Shown here: in pieces, positions 1 through 12,600 of the stretch
How positions within the stretch are numbered: position 1 is the first letter of the stretch
How the letters are laid out: the number at the start of each line of letters is the position of its first letter
Assembly (NCBI RefSeq): GCF_026914265.1
Contig: NC_069135.1
Location: forward strand, 38,616,946 to 38,680,945
From: Mya arenaria
Lineage: Eukaryota > Mollusca > Bivalvia > Myida > Myidae
Length of the DNA stretch: 64,000 nucleotides
Direction: 5' to 3'
The notes under the pieces: model-generated
What the model was told of the DNA's origin: nothing
The model's input: the letters and a program-made list of their open reading frames with translations, nothing else
The model's database searches: none
Made by a program: the position numbers and the translations under genes

Positions 1-218
1 GATACGCTCAGTATCGATACAATATCGATACAGAGTGCTGGCGATACCTATCGATACACAAGCCGAGCGTATCGATACGAAAACACGTGTTCGGCAAAAA
101 CGTTTACTGTCTCATTATTCGATAAATAATTAGCAGTACCGAAACAGCCGATCAGTAAAACGCTCGCTGATTGGATGCTATAAACGGTGTAACCAATCAA
201 CTTGCGTAAAACAGATCG

Positions 219-2873
219 ATGTTCGTCGTGAGTCGCAACAAGGCGGACGGTGAAGAATCATTTGTTGCGTTAATTAAACCAACTAAAGTAACTTCAAAGA
301 TTTGGGACTATTTTGGAAATCCAGCGTACGACAGAAATGGTAAACGGTCGGTAGACAGGGAAAATGCTGTTTGTAGGCTATGTAGAAAGATGGTTAAGAA
401 CTGTAGAAGAACACAAAACATGTGGTTCCACTTTGAAAGACACCACAAGGCTGAACATGCAAAAATAAGTAAACCAAATGTGCTACAAAATCTTGAAATA
501 AGCACTAAGCCCATTGTTAAAAATGAACCAGACAACATGCCGACTAAAAGTCAGAAAACTGTTCCTGAAATGTATGCAAAAAAACAACATTATCCACAAA
601 AGTCGGAAAGGTCAACAGAAATCACACAAGCTGTGGCAAAGTTCATCGCCGGTGACCTACAGCCATTATCCGTAGTCGGAAAGGCATACTTTAAGAACCT
701 TTTGTCTGTGATGGACCCAAAATATGAACTACCATCTCGGAGATATTACACAATGAATGTGATACCAGAGATGTACACATCAGTTGGTACCAATGTTGAA
801 CTGGAACTTAAAGAATGTGAAAGTTTAGCTATCACAACAGATGGTTGGACATCCCGTGCCTGTCAAAGCTATCTTACAGTAACTGCACATGGCCTTGATT
901 CTAACTGGAAGCAGCATAATTATGTCCTTGCAACACGAATGCTTGATGTATCCCATACCGGGGTTAATGTAGGTGAGGCCCTTGCCGGTGTTGTAGCCGA
1001 GTTTGGTTTGCAGAGACCATCAGGTACAGCTGTTGTGACTGACAATGCTGCAAATATGGACATTGCAGCAAAAGCTGCCATGCTCACTCCACATGTGAAG
1101 TGTTTCGCCCATACTGTGAATTTGGCCTGTCAAAAGGGTGTCAAAGTTCAAGAATTCCAACCACTTCTAACAAAAGTAAGAAGAATTGTCTCATTCTTTC
1201 ACAAATCAACTACAGCAACTGCTCTTCTGAAATTGAACCAAAAAAACAAGGAGCTCAAACTAATCCAGGATGTGTCCACAAGATGGAACAGTACTTATGA
1301 CATGCTTCAAAGATAATTTGATGAACATGAAGCAATCACAGCCACCCTGAGCTCCAGTGAACTAAGGAAAAATGCGAAAGGCATTGTGACCTTGAGTCCA
1401 GATGAAATTACAGATCTTGAGGCGGTTATGTGTGTCCTGGGACCATTGAAGACCATAACTACAATTATGTGTGATGCAAGACACCCTTCAATTTCTCTGG
1501 TATTGGTGTTTAAAAACAAAATCACTTCAGCAATGGTCATCTCATAGAATGATTCTGATCTCATCAAGGCCATGAAAGGTGCCATTCGACAGGACATGAC
1601 AAAAAGGTACACACAAGTCGATGTTGAAGAATTCATGTGGATGTGCACAGCACTAGACCCACGATTTCGATCACTCCCAGACCTGAGCAGTGAGAAACGA
1701 GAGGCGGTGTACACCAACCTGATTGCCAAAACAGAAACTGTCAAAACACAGGCAAGTCTCTTTTAAGTTTTTGTAGCATTTTCCAGCATGTCACTGACTC
1801 TTAGGAAAAAACAACATATAATTAATTAATTGAATGTATGTTTTAACCTAGTTATTTTTAACATTCTAAAAGTAATTTCAAGAAGTTTCATTAAAGTTTT
1901 AAATAATTATAAACATTTCTATATAAATAGTTTTGGTTTACAGGTAAAATCTGAGGTATCTCCAGACGCAGCCACACCCAGTACCAGTACAGCTACTGCC
2001 CTACTTGCCCTTCCAGCACTACCAGGCATGACTGATGAAAATGCCAATAAGGTGGACTTAGCAATAGGTAAATGTGGCTAGCAATTGATAGTAATTTTAA
2101 TACATGTACATCAATATTAAATTTTCAGATAAACTTTCTTGCCAAAGAGAAAGAAAACTGCAAAACATATTCAGTTTGTCTGCCATGATAATGTTTAATA
2201 ATGATTTATTATACAGTGTACTAATATAAAGTTTAACTATTTAGTCTAGAAATAATATCCTGAATTGCAATTATGTTGGGCCCTTGTTTGTGTTTCAGAA
2301 GTGACCACAGAACCAGATCAGAAACGGCAGAAAACTGGGATGGAAGCTTTGCTTAGGGATGTGTACATAACACATACAGAGCCAGGGATCAGTACTGTGG
2401 AATGTCTGTATCGGGAGGTGGAGAAATACCGCTCTGAGATTGCCTCTCCATTGGACACTGACCCCCAGGTAAAGTTGTGCAAATAAATATGTGTATGTAT
2501 GAACAGAAGTATATTGTAGATTACTTGCATGAATCAGGGTATAAATGAGTAAAGGTATTATTATAAAATTGTAGTGTTGTTATAAATTCACTCAATTCAG
2601 TCAAAATGTCTGCAAAATAACATATTACTATTATACATTTTACTTGTGAGATTGAAATATTCTAAAAAATAATAATTCCAGGTATGGTTGAGGAGTCATG
2701 AGAATGACTATCCTAATCTGAGCAGACTGGCCAAGCACACCCTCCATATTCCAGCCACATCTGTTGCAAGCGAGAGGGTCTTCAGTGTAGCCGGTGATGT
2801 TGTGACTGCCACCCGAAGCAGACTGGCCCCAGACATGGTGGACGTACTAGTGTTCCAAAAGCATAACTTGTGA
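219..2873 (+). pseudogene. hAT transposase with BED zinc finger, four exons, two in-frame stops
   Basis: DNA-binding and strand-transfer enzyme of the hAT element. Exons inferred: 219-1751, 1944-2067, 2299-2468 and 2682-2873; joined they keep one frame (673 codons). Domains in order: BED zinc finger (CRLC...HFERHH, residues ~50-75), RNase H-like core with acidic residues in TTDGWTS and VVTDNAANM, the DPRFRSLP block, and the C-terminal dimerisation region in exon 4 (IPATSVASERVFSVAG then RSRL...VDVLVFQKHNL). Intron 1 has a GC donor (CAG|GCAAGT); the others are GT-AG. TAA at 1314-1316 and TAG at 1545-1547 interrupt exon 1, with the hAT frame continuing cleanly after both, so this copy is probably inactive but young. 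The insertion-domain tryptophan pair is reduced to one W (VWLRSHEN). Similar to ZBED-type hATs. Confidence 0.88.
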
Positions 2874-3357
2874 AGTTTTGAACTTTCCTGTCATCACGCA
2901 GCACGTTTGGTTTAGTTATAATACAGTGTTTGGTTAATTAACATTATGACTTATAAAGTTATGGCAATGGTATGCCATTATGTGTTAGACTCTTGTAAAA
3001 CAGAAGCATTTTAAGTGTTGTGACTTTTATTATAAAGTAACATGCCATGTTGAATTGTTGACAGTTAAACTAATGTATATAAGTTAATGTGCTAGATTGC
3101 TAGTAGCCTAGTACCAGTAAATGAGACAGTGTACTGTGTAGTGTTTGCAAACTTTGCATAATATTTACATTTTAATTGATTAACCTTACAAAGATGTGCC
3201 ATGTGTTTTGTCTAGTCACTTGTAAGTTGATGTTTTCTAGTCATTTGTTTAAGTTTCTTACCTAATTAATATATTTGACAGTTAAAATAAATATAAACCC
3301 AAACAGTTGGCTTAGTAGTAGTGTATAATTAACTTTATTCAATATCACATTATGTGT

Positions 3358-3442
3358 CGTATCGTATCGGAAAATATCGTATCGGGCACTCTTCGTATCG
3401 ATACGTATCGTATCGCGTGATGGCCGTATCGGTGCAACCCTA
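3358..3442 (-). repeat. Right terminal inverted repeat of the hAT element
   Basis: The last 85 bases are packed with CGATAC/GTATCG motifs and end in GCAACCCTA. The same motif set, in opposite orientation, fills positions 1-85 of the window. Such subterminal motif clusters are typical transposase binding regions of hAT elements. Confidence 0.8.
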
Positions 3443-3682
3443 ATAAACATCCACCAACAACAATTTACAGTCTAAGTCGCCATTTGCATTAACATACCGA
3501 GCAAACTTCTTTTTGAATTCAGGATGTTTTAATCTCAACCTTACAAAACCACCAGGATAATCATCTGACTCTATCGGCTAAAGAGCTTTGCCAAATTCAT
3601 TAAATTTTCATTTGTAGACAAACTCGTTCGAAAGTTTGACTTTCGTTCCCTCGAAGTTGCTTCTTGCAAGTTGTATCGAACA
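3443..3682 (-). pseudogene. Decayed coding exon interrupted by the hAT insertion, identity unknown
   Basis: On the minus strand an acceptor-like CCTGTTTCAG (3683-3692) is followed by about 80 codons of protein-like sequence, including NFEGTKVKLSNEFVYK, SDDYPGGFVRLRLKHPEF and KKKFARYVNANGDLDCKLLL. The reading ends exactly where the hAT element begins. It holds two internal stops. Composition and charge pattern look like a real protein, but I do not recognise the family, so it may be a host pseudogene or part of another repeat. Any continuation would lie left of the window. Confidence 0.5.
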
Positions 3683-3689
3683 CTGAAAC

Positions 3690-6600
3690 AGGGGATTACG
3701 CATCGAAATGTTTTGCTATATCATGTACATCAATCTGTTTACAAGACCGCTATCAACAACATTTTCCTCTATTTGATGATATACACCCATGTTTTTTGCT
3801 ATTAAAATTGTATTTACAGAAGTTTTCATGTCCTTCATGTGTAGTTTTACATTTTCAATATATTCAGCACCGGCTAAATTGTCAACTTTTCGAATCGGTC
3901 GCAACTGCTTACATGCAAAATTTCACAGCAGATAAACCGCTTTTCAATTAAATCTTAACATGTCTGGTGGCACTATATTGTTTTGATATCATTTGAAAGG
4001 GCTTTCATTCCACACAAGTAAAATGGAAATACAATGCGGAAAAGCATATACATTGTTTTCAAGTTTAATTGGTATCAACCATTGTAAAATATGTCAGGTA
4101 CTCTTGATTTTAATTAAAATAAAGACCACAAAACCTTAATAACTTAAATATGCCTTCGGTTATTTTTAAGCACTTGTAGTCAGCAAGCAACACCTTTTAA
4201 AAGATACCGGTAGTATGTGGATACGCAAGGAAACATATATTTGGAACTTTATCAGAGAAATTAACTTAATAGTCCAGGTCGTGCCCTTGTTGTCAGTGCT
4301 GCCCCAGTCCCTGGCCTTTTGGTTTGTGCACTAGTACCAACTGACGGAAAATATATGTAAAAGTCATGGTAAATCATGTTGTTTTTTTCTCCACGTAGTA
4401 GCATTATCATATTCTCTCATCATGTTTGTTCCTACTTTCTTAACTTGGTGAAACTTGGCATAAAACATGTACTATACATTTACTTTACATGTTAAGCTAA
4501 ACCTCTATCATTATTAAATAACATATTCTTGAATCACTTGTGCAACTCAACAGGACTCATGTTTAAAGTCACGGTAATATTATTATCATTTATCTTGACA
4601 CGTATCTTGATTTATCGTTCTTATAAGAAGGACAGGTCCCAAGAATTTGTTAAGTGTTTATGCATTATTTAAGGTTTGATCCTTAATTTGTGAATCGTTT
4701 TGTGTCAATGTTTTGAAGTAAATATTAGCATGTACTTCAAACCTCCAAGAAAAACAGGATAATAACCATCTTGATATTTTAGGAATACACAGGTTGTACG
4801 CTACCCTATTAAGCCGATGATACACGAATTGTGTTTATATAGATCTTTAAACCCGGTTTTTTAACATTAAATGATTATTAGTTAGAAACACAAGCATTTA
4901 AGAATATTGACTAAATTTTGTGTCATGATCTCCTTATCTAGGTGACGTGCAGAAAAGCAAGACATCGTAAATATCATTGTCGCTATACAAGGTCAAGTGT
5001 CTAAGCCTCTCCATTATATCTCCTTCTGCTTTAAATGTTTTCAATGATATTCACCACCAGTCAATGATATACCTGGTTATCTTGCCAAGGAGCGTTGTAT
5101 TTTATGAACATATCAATTTGATACAAAACTGTCATTGTCTGTACATGCTCTTGTACTTCGTGAATCCTTTGTTTTAAAATTTGTTATACCAAATGTATAA
5201 ATTAAATGTAGCTTCTTGTGACGAATTGTTTTAAATCGCGACCAAGAGGCTGTTTAACTCTTCATGCAATTGTTGTGCATATTTTCATTTCGTTCTTGAT
5301 GGATATTTGCTATCAGGTCTCCAATTCTTGTAAAGTAATTATCTCCATCTTGTCAAACACATATGGTCTTTTTACGGATTGCCTTGATTTCATGAACAGC
5401 GGCAACCCTGATTTACATCGGCGTAGTTCCTTCATCTTTCATTTCGTTAATGTGCTTTTATAGATTACCTTCTTTTAAAGGTATTGTAATAATTATGGAT
5501 CTTCACGAATGTCCTTTGCACCGTCCGGTAATTGGTGTACCAAACGGCATGTGTACAAGGAAAAAACAAGGGAATGTTTCGATTTCTTTACCGATCGCCC
5601 ATAGGCGTTTTGTTTTGGTATTAACGTAATGTTTGTTGACATGCCGTGTTATGTGTCTCTTGTTTTGTGTTTGTTTGATCTGTATCCACATGTATTTAAA
5701 CGTGTTTAAAACTTGGTTAAATTTTGAGTTGTTTTGATAAAAGGAGTAAAATCTGCAATACCTTAAACATGTGTATGGCCTTCTTTTGATTAGTTCGTTG
5801 GATCCTTCATTGCGCAAATACATGCTTTTGACTAGCTTGTTTTATCTTGTCTTGAAAAAAGTTCATTGAGTTTTGCAGTTCGTTATAATTCATTTGAGCG
5901 CAAATAATCTCACTTCCTGTGAATTTTTCTTTCAAATCTTGTTAAGGACTTTGTTGATCTGTTAACGGATGGTTCTGTCTTAACCATGATCTCTTTCCTC
6001 GTCGTCATGCCTTAGTTTTCATTCGAGTCTACATTACCATCTTCCACTGCCATTTCAATAAACATGTATACAACCTAGTACAGAGTATGCGAACAACTAC
6101 TTATACGTATCCGCGCGGTTAAGATCTGATAAAATCTTCTTTTGTAAAATTTGCTCGACTCCTTATAACACCAACACGTGTTGCGAAGGATGTATGTTTT
6201 ACTTCTAAGAAATGAATTTCCGCAAAGCTAAATAAACTTTCCAAACATTTTATTTTTTGCCTTCCCCACCGACTCTTGCAATGTGGTATGCACTTAAAAG
6301 ATGTTGACGTATCGAAAGAGACGTTCTATCCATTTTTCTGCTCTTTCTTTGTAGAATGTCTTCAATATTCTGGTCAAGACTTTAAAGGTTGTTCTTTATA
6401 TGCCCAAGGACGTCCGTCCGTGATTCGGCCTGTCCTTCAAGGTTTCCGTCTCAAGGCTGTTATTACATAACATATGTCATACACGGGCGAGTTTTAACAA
6501 AGACTTGTTCGGTCCATATGCATTGTTTCCCTTGCAAAACCCATGACGATAAATGATAGTTCAAGGTCACAGGTTTAATTATTATGATGCATATGCACAT

Positions 6601-7480
6601 ACGTTAGGAGGAGTATAGTTGGTCATGTACAGACTGTTACTTTGTCATACCCAAAATAATTTTCGAATTACCTTGCATATGTGTTCGGCATATACAGAGG
6701 ACGTGTCGCATACAAGACTCACGTCCCTACATCGATGTCACGCTTAGAGGTTTATCGTTATGGATTGCTGCATACATATCGGAAGAGTATAGTTGGTCGT
6801 GTCCGGGCTGTAACTTTGTCATGCTAATGTTAGCATTACTTGAAGCATGTGTTCGGTACATAAGAGCAAAGCATCACGTCCACCCACACCCCTTCTTCAA
6901 AGGTTAAAGTCATACTTATGCTAATCTTTATGAGTTGATGCGCATGTGGTTTAAAGAAAAGCGTTTGTTTCTGGTCAGTAAGTCCTTGAATGTATGAATG
7001 TTAAAACCATGCCGTCCGATTTGATTGTTGTTAACTTTTATATCTAGAATACTCAATAGACTTCAATACTTAAATAGTTTATGAAAACACATGTGATCTG
7101 CGGTACATTCATTAAACAATGGAATGTCGAAATTTTGACAATTGATTTACTTCACAATATACAATACTTTGCATATACCAGGGGATGGCTGCTCAATACA
7201 TTTGGTAAGTTTTAAACTGAAAAAAAAGAGAAAGATGTGTTATAATCTAATACAAAGAAGCTTAATTATAAATATATCTCGTTGGAATAATTCTGTCGTT
7301 TTAATAATTAGTAATGTTTTGCATTTAATACAAAACTGATCATGATTTAACTTTTGTTACATATAAGCAACATAATTCAAATTATATGTAAATAACCAGA
7401 ACTCTTTTGAAACCGCTTTAAAACGTGATATTCAATTTCGCATTATCTCTACATTAAAATACATATTTTTAGACATTTTT
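3690..7480. other. Intergenic stretch with degenerate dispersed repeats
   Basis: No convincing gene seen on either strand. Part of it (about 6120-6260) resembles 40750-40890: both carry TCTGATAAAATCTTCTTTTG and a following TGTATGTTTTACT, so this is an old dispersed repeat. Two units of a bivalve-type repeat occupy about 6600-6910. Confidence 0.5.
6600..6910 (+). repeat. Two degenerate units of a ~175-bp repeat
   Basis: The phrase GAGTATAGTTGGTC followed by CTGT.ACTTTGTCAT occurs at about 6610 and again at about 6786, each followed by a GTGTTCGG...ACGTCC segment. Period about 175 bp, diverged. Confidence 0.6.
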
Positions 7481-7484
7481 GTAA

Positions 7485-9640
7485 CTGATTTCATTTGCAA
7501 TACTAGCCAAACAGCTCGACCTACAACGGCAGACACTGAACGATATACTTGCAATACCAGCCAAACAGCTCGACCTACAACGGCAGACACTGAACGATAT
7601 ACTTTCAATACTAGCCTAACACCTCGACCTACAACGGCAGACACTGAACGATATACTTGCAATACTAGCCAAACACCTCGACCTACAACGGCAGACACTG
7701 AACGATAGACTTGCAATACTAACCAAACACCTCGACCTACAACGGCAGACACTGAACGATAGACTTGCAATACCAGCCATACAGCTCGACCTACAACGGC
7801 AGACACTGAACGATAGACTTGCAATACTAGCCAAACAGCTCGACCTACAACGGCAGACACTGAACGATAGACTTGCAATACTGACCAGCGCGACCTATTA
7901 CTTCAAGCACTAAACGACACAATTGCAATTCTTACCAAACAGCTTGACCTACAACTACCTGCACTGAACGATACACTCGCAGTACTTATCAGCTCGACTT
8001 ACAACTTCAGGCACTGAACGAAACACTTGCTATACTTACCAGCCCGACACTTAGCCGTAGGTAATTAACGATAAACTTGCTAAAATATCCAGCTCGACCT
8101 ACAACAGCAGGCACTGAACGACATACTTGCTATACTTACCAGCCCGACACTAAGCCGTAGGTAATTAACGATAAACTTGCTAAAATATCCAGCTCGACCT
8201 ACATCTGCAGGCACTGAGCGACATACTTGCAATACCAACCAGCTCGCCGTACAACTGCAGATACTGAGCGATAGACTTGCAATACGAGCCAGCTTGACAT
8301 ACAATGGCATGCACTGAACGATATACTTGCTTACTAACCTGTTCGCCCTACAACTGCAGACACTGATAGATATATTTGCAATACTAACCGGGGCGACCTA
8401 CAACTGTAGGCACTGACCGATCTAGTTGCAATATAAACAGCCCGACCTACAACTGTAGACACTGAACGATATAGTTGCAATACAAACAGCCCGACCTACA
8501 ACTGTAGGCACTGAACGATATAGTTGCAATATAAACAGCCCGACCTGCAACTGTAGGCACTGAACGATATAGTTGCAATATAAACAGCCCGACCTACAAC
8601 TGTAGGCACTGACCGATGTAGTTGCAATATAAACAGCCCGACCTACAACTGTAGGCACTGAACGATATAGTTGCAATATAAACAGCCCGACCTACAACTG
8701 TAGGCACTGACCGATGTACTTGCAATATAAACAGCCCGACCTACAACTGTAGGCACTGAACGATATATTTGCAATATAAACAGCCCGACCTACAACTGTA
8801 GGCACTGAACGATATAGTTGCAATACAAACAGCCCGACCTACACTTGTAGGCACTGAACGATATAGTTGCAATATAAACAGCCCGACCTACAACTGTAGG
8901 CACTGACCGATGTAGTTGCAACATAAACAGCCCGACATACAACTGTAGGCGCTGAACGATATAGTTGCAATACAAACAGCCCGACCTACAACTGTAGGCA
9001 CTGAACGATATAGTTGCAATACAAACAGCCAGACCTACAACTGTAGGCACTGAACGATATAGTTGCAAAACAATCAGCCCGACAAACAACTGTAGGCACT
9101 GAACGATATAGTTGCAATATAAACAGCCCGACCTACAACTGTAGGCACTGACCGATGTACTTGCAATATAAACAGCCCGACCTACAACTGTAGGCACTGA
9201 ACGATATAGTTGCAAAACAATCAGCCCGACAAACAACTGTAGGCGCTGAACGATATAGTTGCAATATAAACAGCCCGACCTACAACTGTAGGCACTGACC
9301 GATATAGTTGCAATATAAACAGCCCGACCTACAACTGTAGGCACTGAACGATATAGTTGCAATACAATCAGCCCGACAAACAACTGTAGGCCCTAAACGA
9401 TAAAGTTGCAATACTAACTGTTCGATCTAAAACTGCAGACATTGAACGATATACTTGCAATACTAAGCAGCTAGACTTATAACTAGCTTGCAATACTTGC
9501 AATACGGGCTTGCAAAATTTACCAACAAGGCCTACCTACAACTTCAGGGACTGAACGATAGACTTGAAATACTAACCAGCTCGACCTACAACTGAAAACA
9601 ATGAACGATATTCTTGCAATACTAACCAGACCGACCTACT
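7485..9640 (-). repeat. Minisatellite, about 40 units of 49-54 bp
   Basis: Head-to-tail array in three zones. At 7485-7880 seven or eight near-identical 54-bp units carry ACAACGGCAGACACTGAACG. At 7880-8420 the units are irregular and diverged. At 8420-9400 about twenty near-identical 49-bp units carry CCTACAACTGTAGGCACTGA. Diverged units follow to 9640. Read on the minus strand, each 49-bp unit contains CCTACAGTTGTAGGTCGGGC, nearly the same as CCTACGGTAGTAGGTCGG at the 3' end of exon 5 of BRICHOS gene A, with which the array merges. The long open frames across it are by-products of the 54-bp period, not a gene. Confidence 0.92.
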
Positions 9641-12600
9641 ACCGTAGGACTTGTAGCTGTGACAACGAAAGGCTTTGTTGTTGGAACATGCAGTGCTGCA
9701 GAAGCAATCACTGGAGTTGTTTGTGAGCCTGAAAGGATCAGAACAGGTTTTAGTAATATAAAAAGAAATTGAGTAAAAGATGTTCCTGGGGTATGCGAAT
9801 CGAATTCCAAATAATTATTGTTGGTTTGTCAGTATGAAAGAGTACCTTAAAGATAACATTTATTCTCATCAGTTGAATCGTCCTTTAACTTAAAGTTTTA
9901 ATTGGTCCATATAAAATACATATCATAACATAAGGTTAGTAAATTGTTAATGTAAGTATTCAACAAGAAATATACTGAGGTCATTTCAAAGCAAATGCAA
10001 ACTTGGTTACCCGTTTGAGTATCCCTGTCTAGAAAGTAGATAAGCAGGTGGCTGCACATGTGTTGAAGCCGAATGGACAGCATTGGGTCGTCAGCGTAAA
10101 TGTGGATTTCAGGAACATTACCAATCCAGTCTCTGATCATTTTCAGCTAAATATAATGCAAATATCGGGCCCAATATCACAAAAATACTTAAGTCAAGTC
10201 CTAATCTCAATCTCAACTCTTATTAACACATAACATCAAAAGTTATTAAATATCGTATATGTCTTTACGCTTTTTTAAAAGCGCATTCTGTCATAAAACA
10301 TGTGGAATAAACCTTTGGATAAGATTCCAAAGAAAATTAGTTCACAACAAGCAATGATATTCAGTACAATTCAGCACTGTTTTAAATAACCACTCTAGTT
10401 TAGTTTTTGCATTAGAATTACTTTTCTTTTAAGGGCCTTCCACAATGCAAAAGTAGGTAGGGAATGCAAACAATTAATATATTTAAAAAGGTTATGTTTA
10501 ACTAAGTTTTAGAAACAATCTCTTTCAAGAGTAAAACAAACTTTTTTTTCAAAACATTTTTGAACAAGGGAGTTAAACAAATTTTACGAAAAAAAGAAAA
10601 TTTTATCAGATTTTGATTCAAAAAGCATTTTCATTTAATTTATACCTACAAATGTTGCAACGAATGTATATTTTATGTTTGCTTAATATTGAACCTCAAA
10701 ACTAAATGAAAAATGATTGTTTATTGTTTAAATATTGATGTTTTTGTCCTTCAAATAGGTTTTTGCACTGTGGATGGCCGTTAAATTTGATAACTGCTTT
10801 TTTTCAACACATTCCATAATAAAATACGTTTTGTAAAAGCAGCAAAGCATAACGAAATATTGCGTTTTGATCCGGGAGGTTGTATTCGTCTCTAGTGTTT
10901 TTTTTCAGATTCGGAATTTACAAGGCGCTAGACGAGTGAAATCAGCATCTTAAAAAATATTTCTTAGTGATTTGACGATGTCAAATTTTGGATATTGGTT
11001 CACGCTTGCTGCTGTATTCAGCTTTGAAAACGGGAACCAATGTGAGCCAATTGATGCATGCCTGTCGAAAAGAAGCATGGTATATATGAACGGTACTTGT
11101 AGTATCGCCCAAAACCCACAGACATGCTTGAACAAACGGAGTATTTATAACCCTATAACCCGACTGTGTATTTATCCGGAATCTCGTATTTGACTCTCGT
11201 GGATTTTTGTAGAAGCTAAAAAATGCGCCCGTTGATATCAGAATCTGCAAATCCCCTCGGGTCGAATACAACCCCTTGGAACCAACCGTAGTACTATTAA
11301 ACCTAATATATCATATTTTAGCTCGCATGAAGGATCTAAAAAAGTATGAAACAGAGTTAAAATCCAGAAATTTTAGCATTTTGAGATATACATAACCGTT
11401 GATAGAACCAGGTTATATTTACGAACCTCTAAAGCTATGATTCCAGAGGTCGTGTGCACATCCTGCTTCTCTAGATCTGTCAAGTTAGCAACAAAGCAGG
11501 CTAAATGGTTGTAACCTACAAAAAATCCCTATTGGGCAAATTTTGAAATTAATCTAAAACTTACACATATATCAAATTACAAATGGCACAAAATATTGTA
11601 GCATTTTCGAACGTGTGACATTTTTTTGTGAATGTGCAAACTATAAGCGCAATTAATTAAATCAGTAAAGGGGCCAGACACCAGAAAATGGTCGAAAACC
11701 TACCAAAAATTGACATCGTTTTGAGCAACGCATTAAATCTTACTAACTACGACACATGCAACTTTCGCAGTTTTTGTGCATTTTTACAGTTCGAAATTTA
11801 CCAGATGAGACAGCAAAATTATTGCTGCGTTAACTAATGTTATCATGTAAAACGATGTATTATCGACCTCCCACTAGCTCGCAATGACGATTTTAGGCTT
11901 GACGAAATACTGTATTTGCCGATATTTGGACCATCTGGTGTCTACTCCCTTTAAAAGTTCCGTTCACATTATCTTATTTTTTTAAAGGGAGTTTATTATT
12001 CAAAAGCGTTATACATGTACCTACATAGGAATTAGAAGTAGCCTCAATTTGGATATTATAAATCAGTAGCAAATTTGGGGGAGGGGAGAGGTGACAACAC
12101 AATACACCATTTCAGGCTAAAAATAGCCCCTCACCCTCCCCCGGAAGCTGGCACGTGTCCAAACTTGCATCCACGTTCAAAAAAGAAAACGATTTTCAGT
12201 AACTAGAAAAAAATTCATTTTAACTTAATTCTTTATGAGCTCGTCAACAATTATTATATTGTATTATCTTTTCTGATAACTAATATAAAGCATTCTAAAA
12301 ATTGCAGTCAATGAAACATGTTTTGCTTTTCAGTCATTTGTTATTTTAAAACATTGAGAGAATATACATGTATTTTTAAGCAAATACATACCGTTTCAGG
12401 GTCATAGAGGAACATAAAACTCTTGGTCTCGATACGATCACTTTCAGCAGTGCCCATATAATAGGCTGCTAAATGTATCCACAGTAAGAACCCCTATAAA
12501 ATAACGTCAAATAAGAAATGGTTAATTAATCAGACAAAATTATTTTTGCACATAAAGAGTACAATTCAGTAAGAAAGAAATGTATTCCATTGTTCAATCA

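Larger units (their letters stand above)
1..3442 (+). mobile_element. hAT DNA transposon, nearly full length, left tip cut by window edge
   Basis: A cut-and-paste DNA transposon of the hAT superfamily. The right terminus (about 3358-3442) reads inward, on the minus strand, as TAGGGTTGCACCGATACGGC, the usual hAT start, followed by many CGATAC motifs. The first ~90 bases of the window hold the mirror set of TATCGATAC motifs and the same GAGTGC marker, so only roughly 20 bases of the left terminal repeat are missing. Between them lies a four-exon transposase gene. The 8 bp after the right end (3443-3450, ATAAACAT) should be the target duplication, but its partner is outside the window. The element interrupts an older decayed coding exon on the opposite strand. 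High confidence in the family. Confidence 0.9.

Noticed and set aside
7432-9383. Long minus-strand open frames with an 18-residue repeat (LQVYRSVSAVVGRAVWLV)
   Set aside because: They follow from the 54-bp (3 x 18) and 49-bp (3 x 49 = 147) periods of the minisatellite; no start, splice or codon evidence.
7485-9640. CRISPR array
   Set aside because: Units are contiguous without unique spacers, and the surroundings are spliced animal genes.
10950-11271. Cysteine-containing open frames on both strands at 10972-11193
   Set aside because: Lie inside an intron of BRICHOS gene A, no signal peptide, splice context or paralog in gene B.
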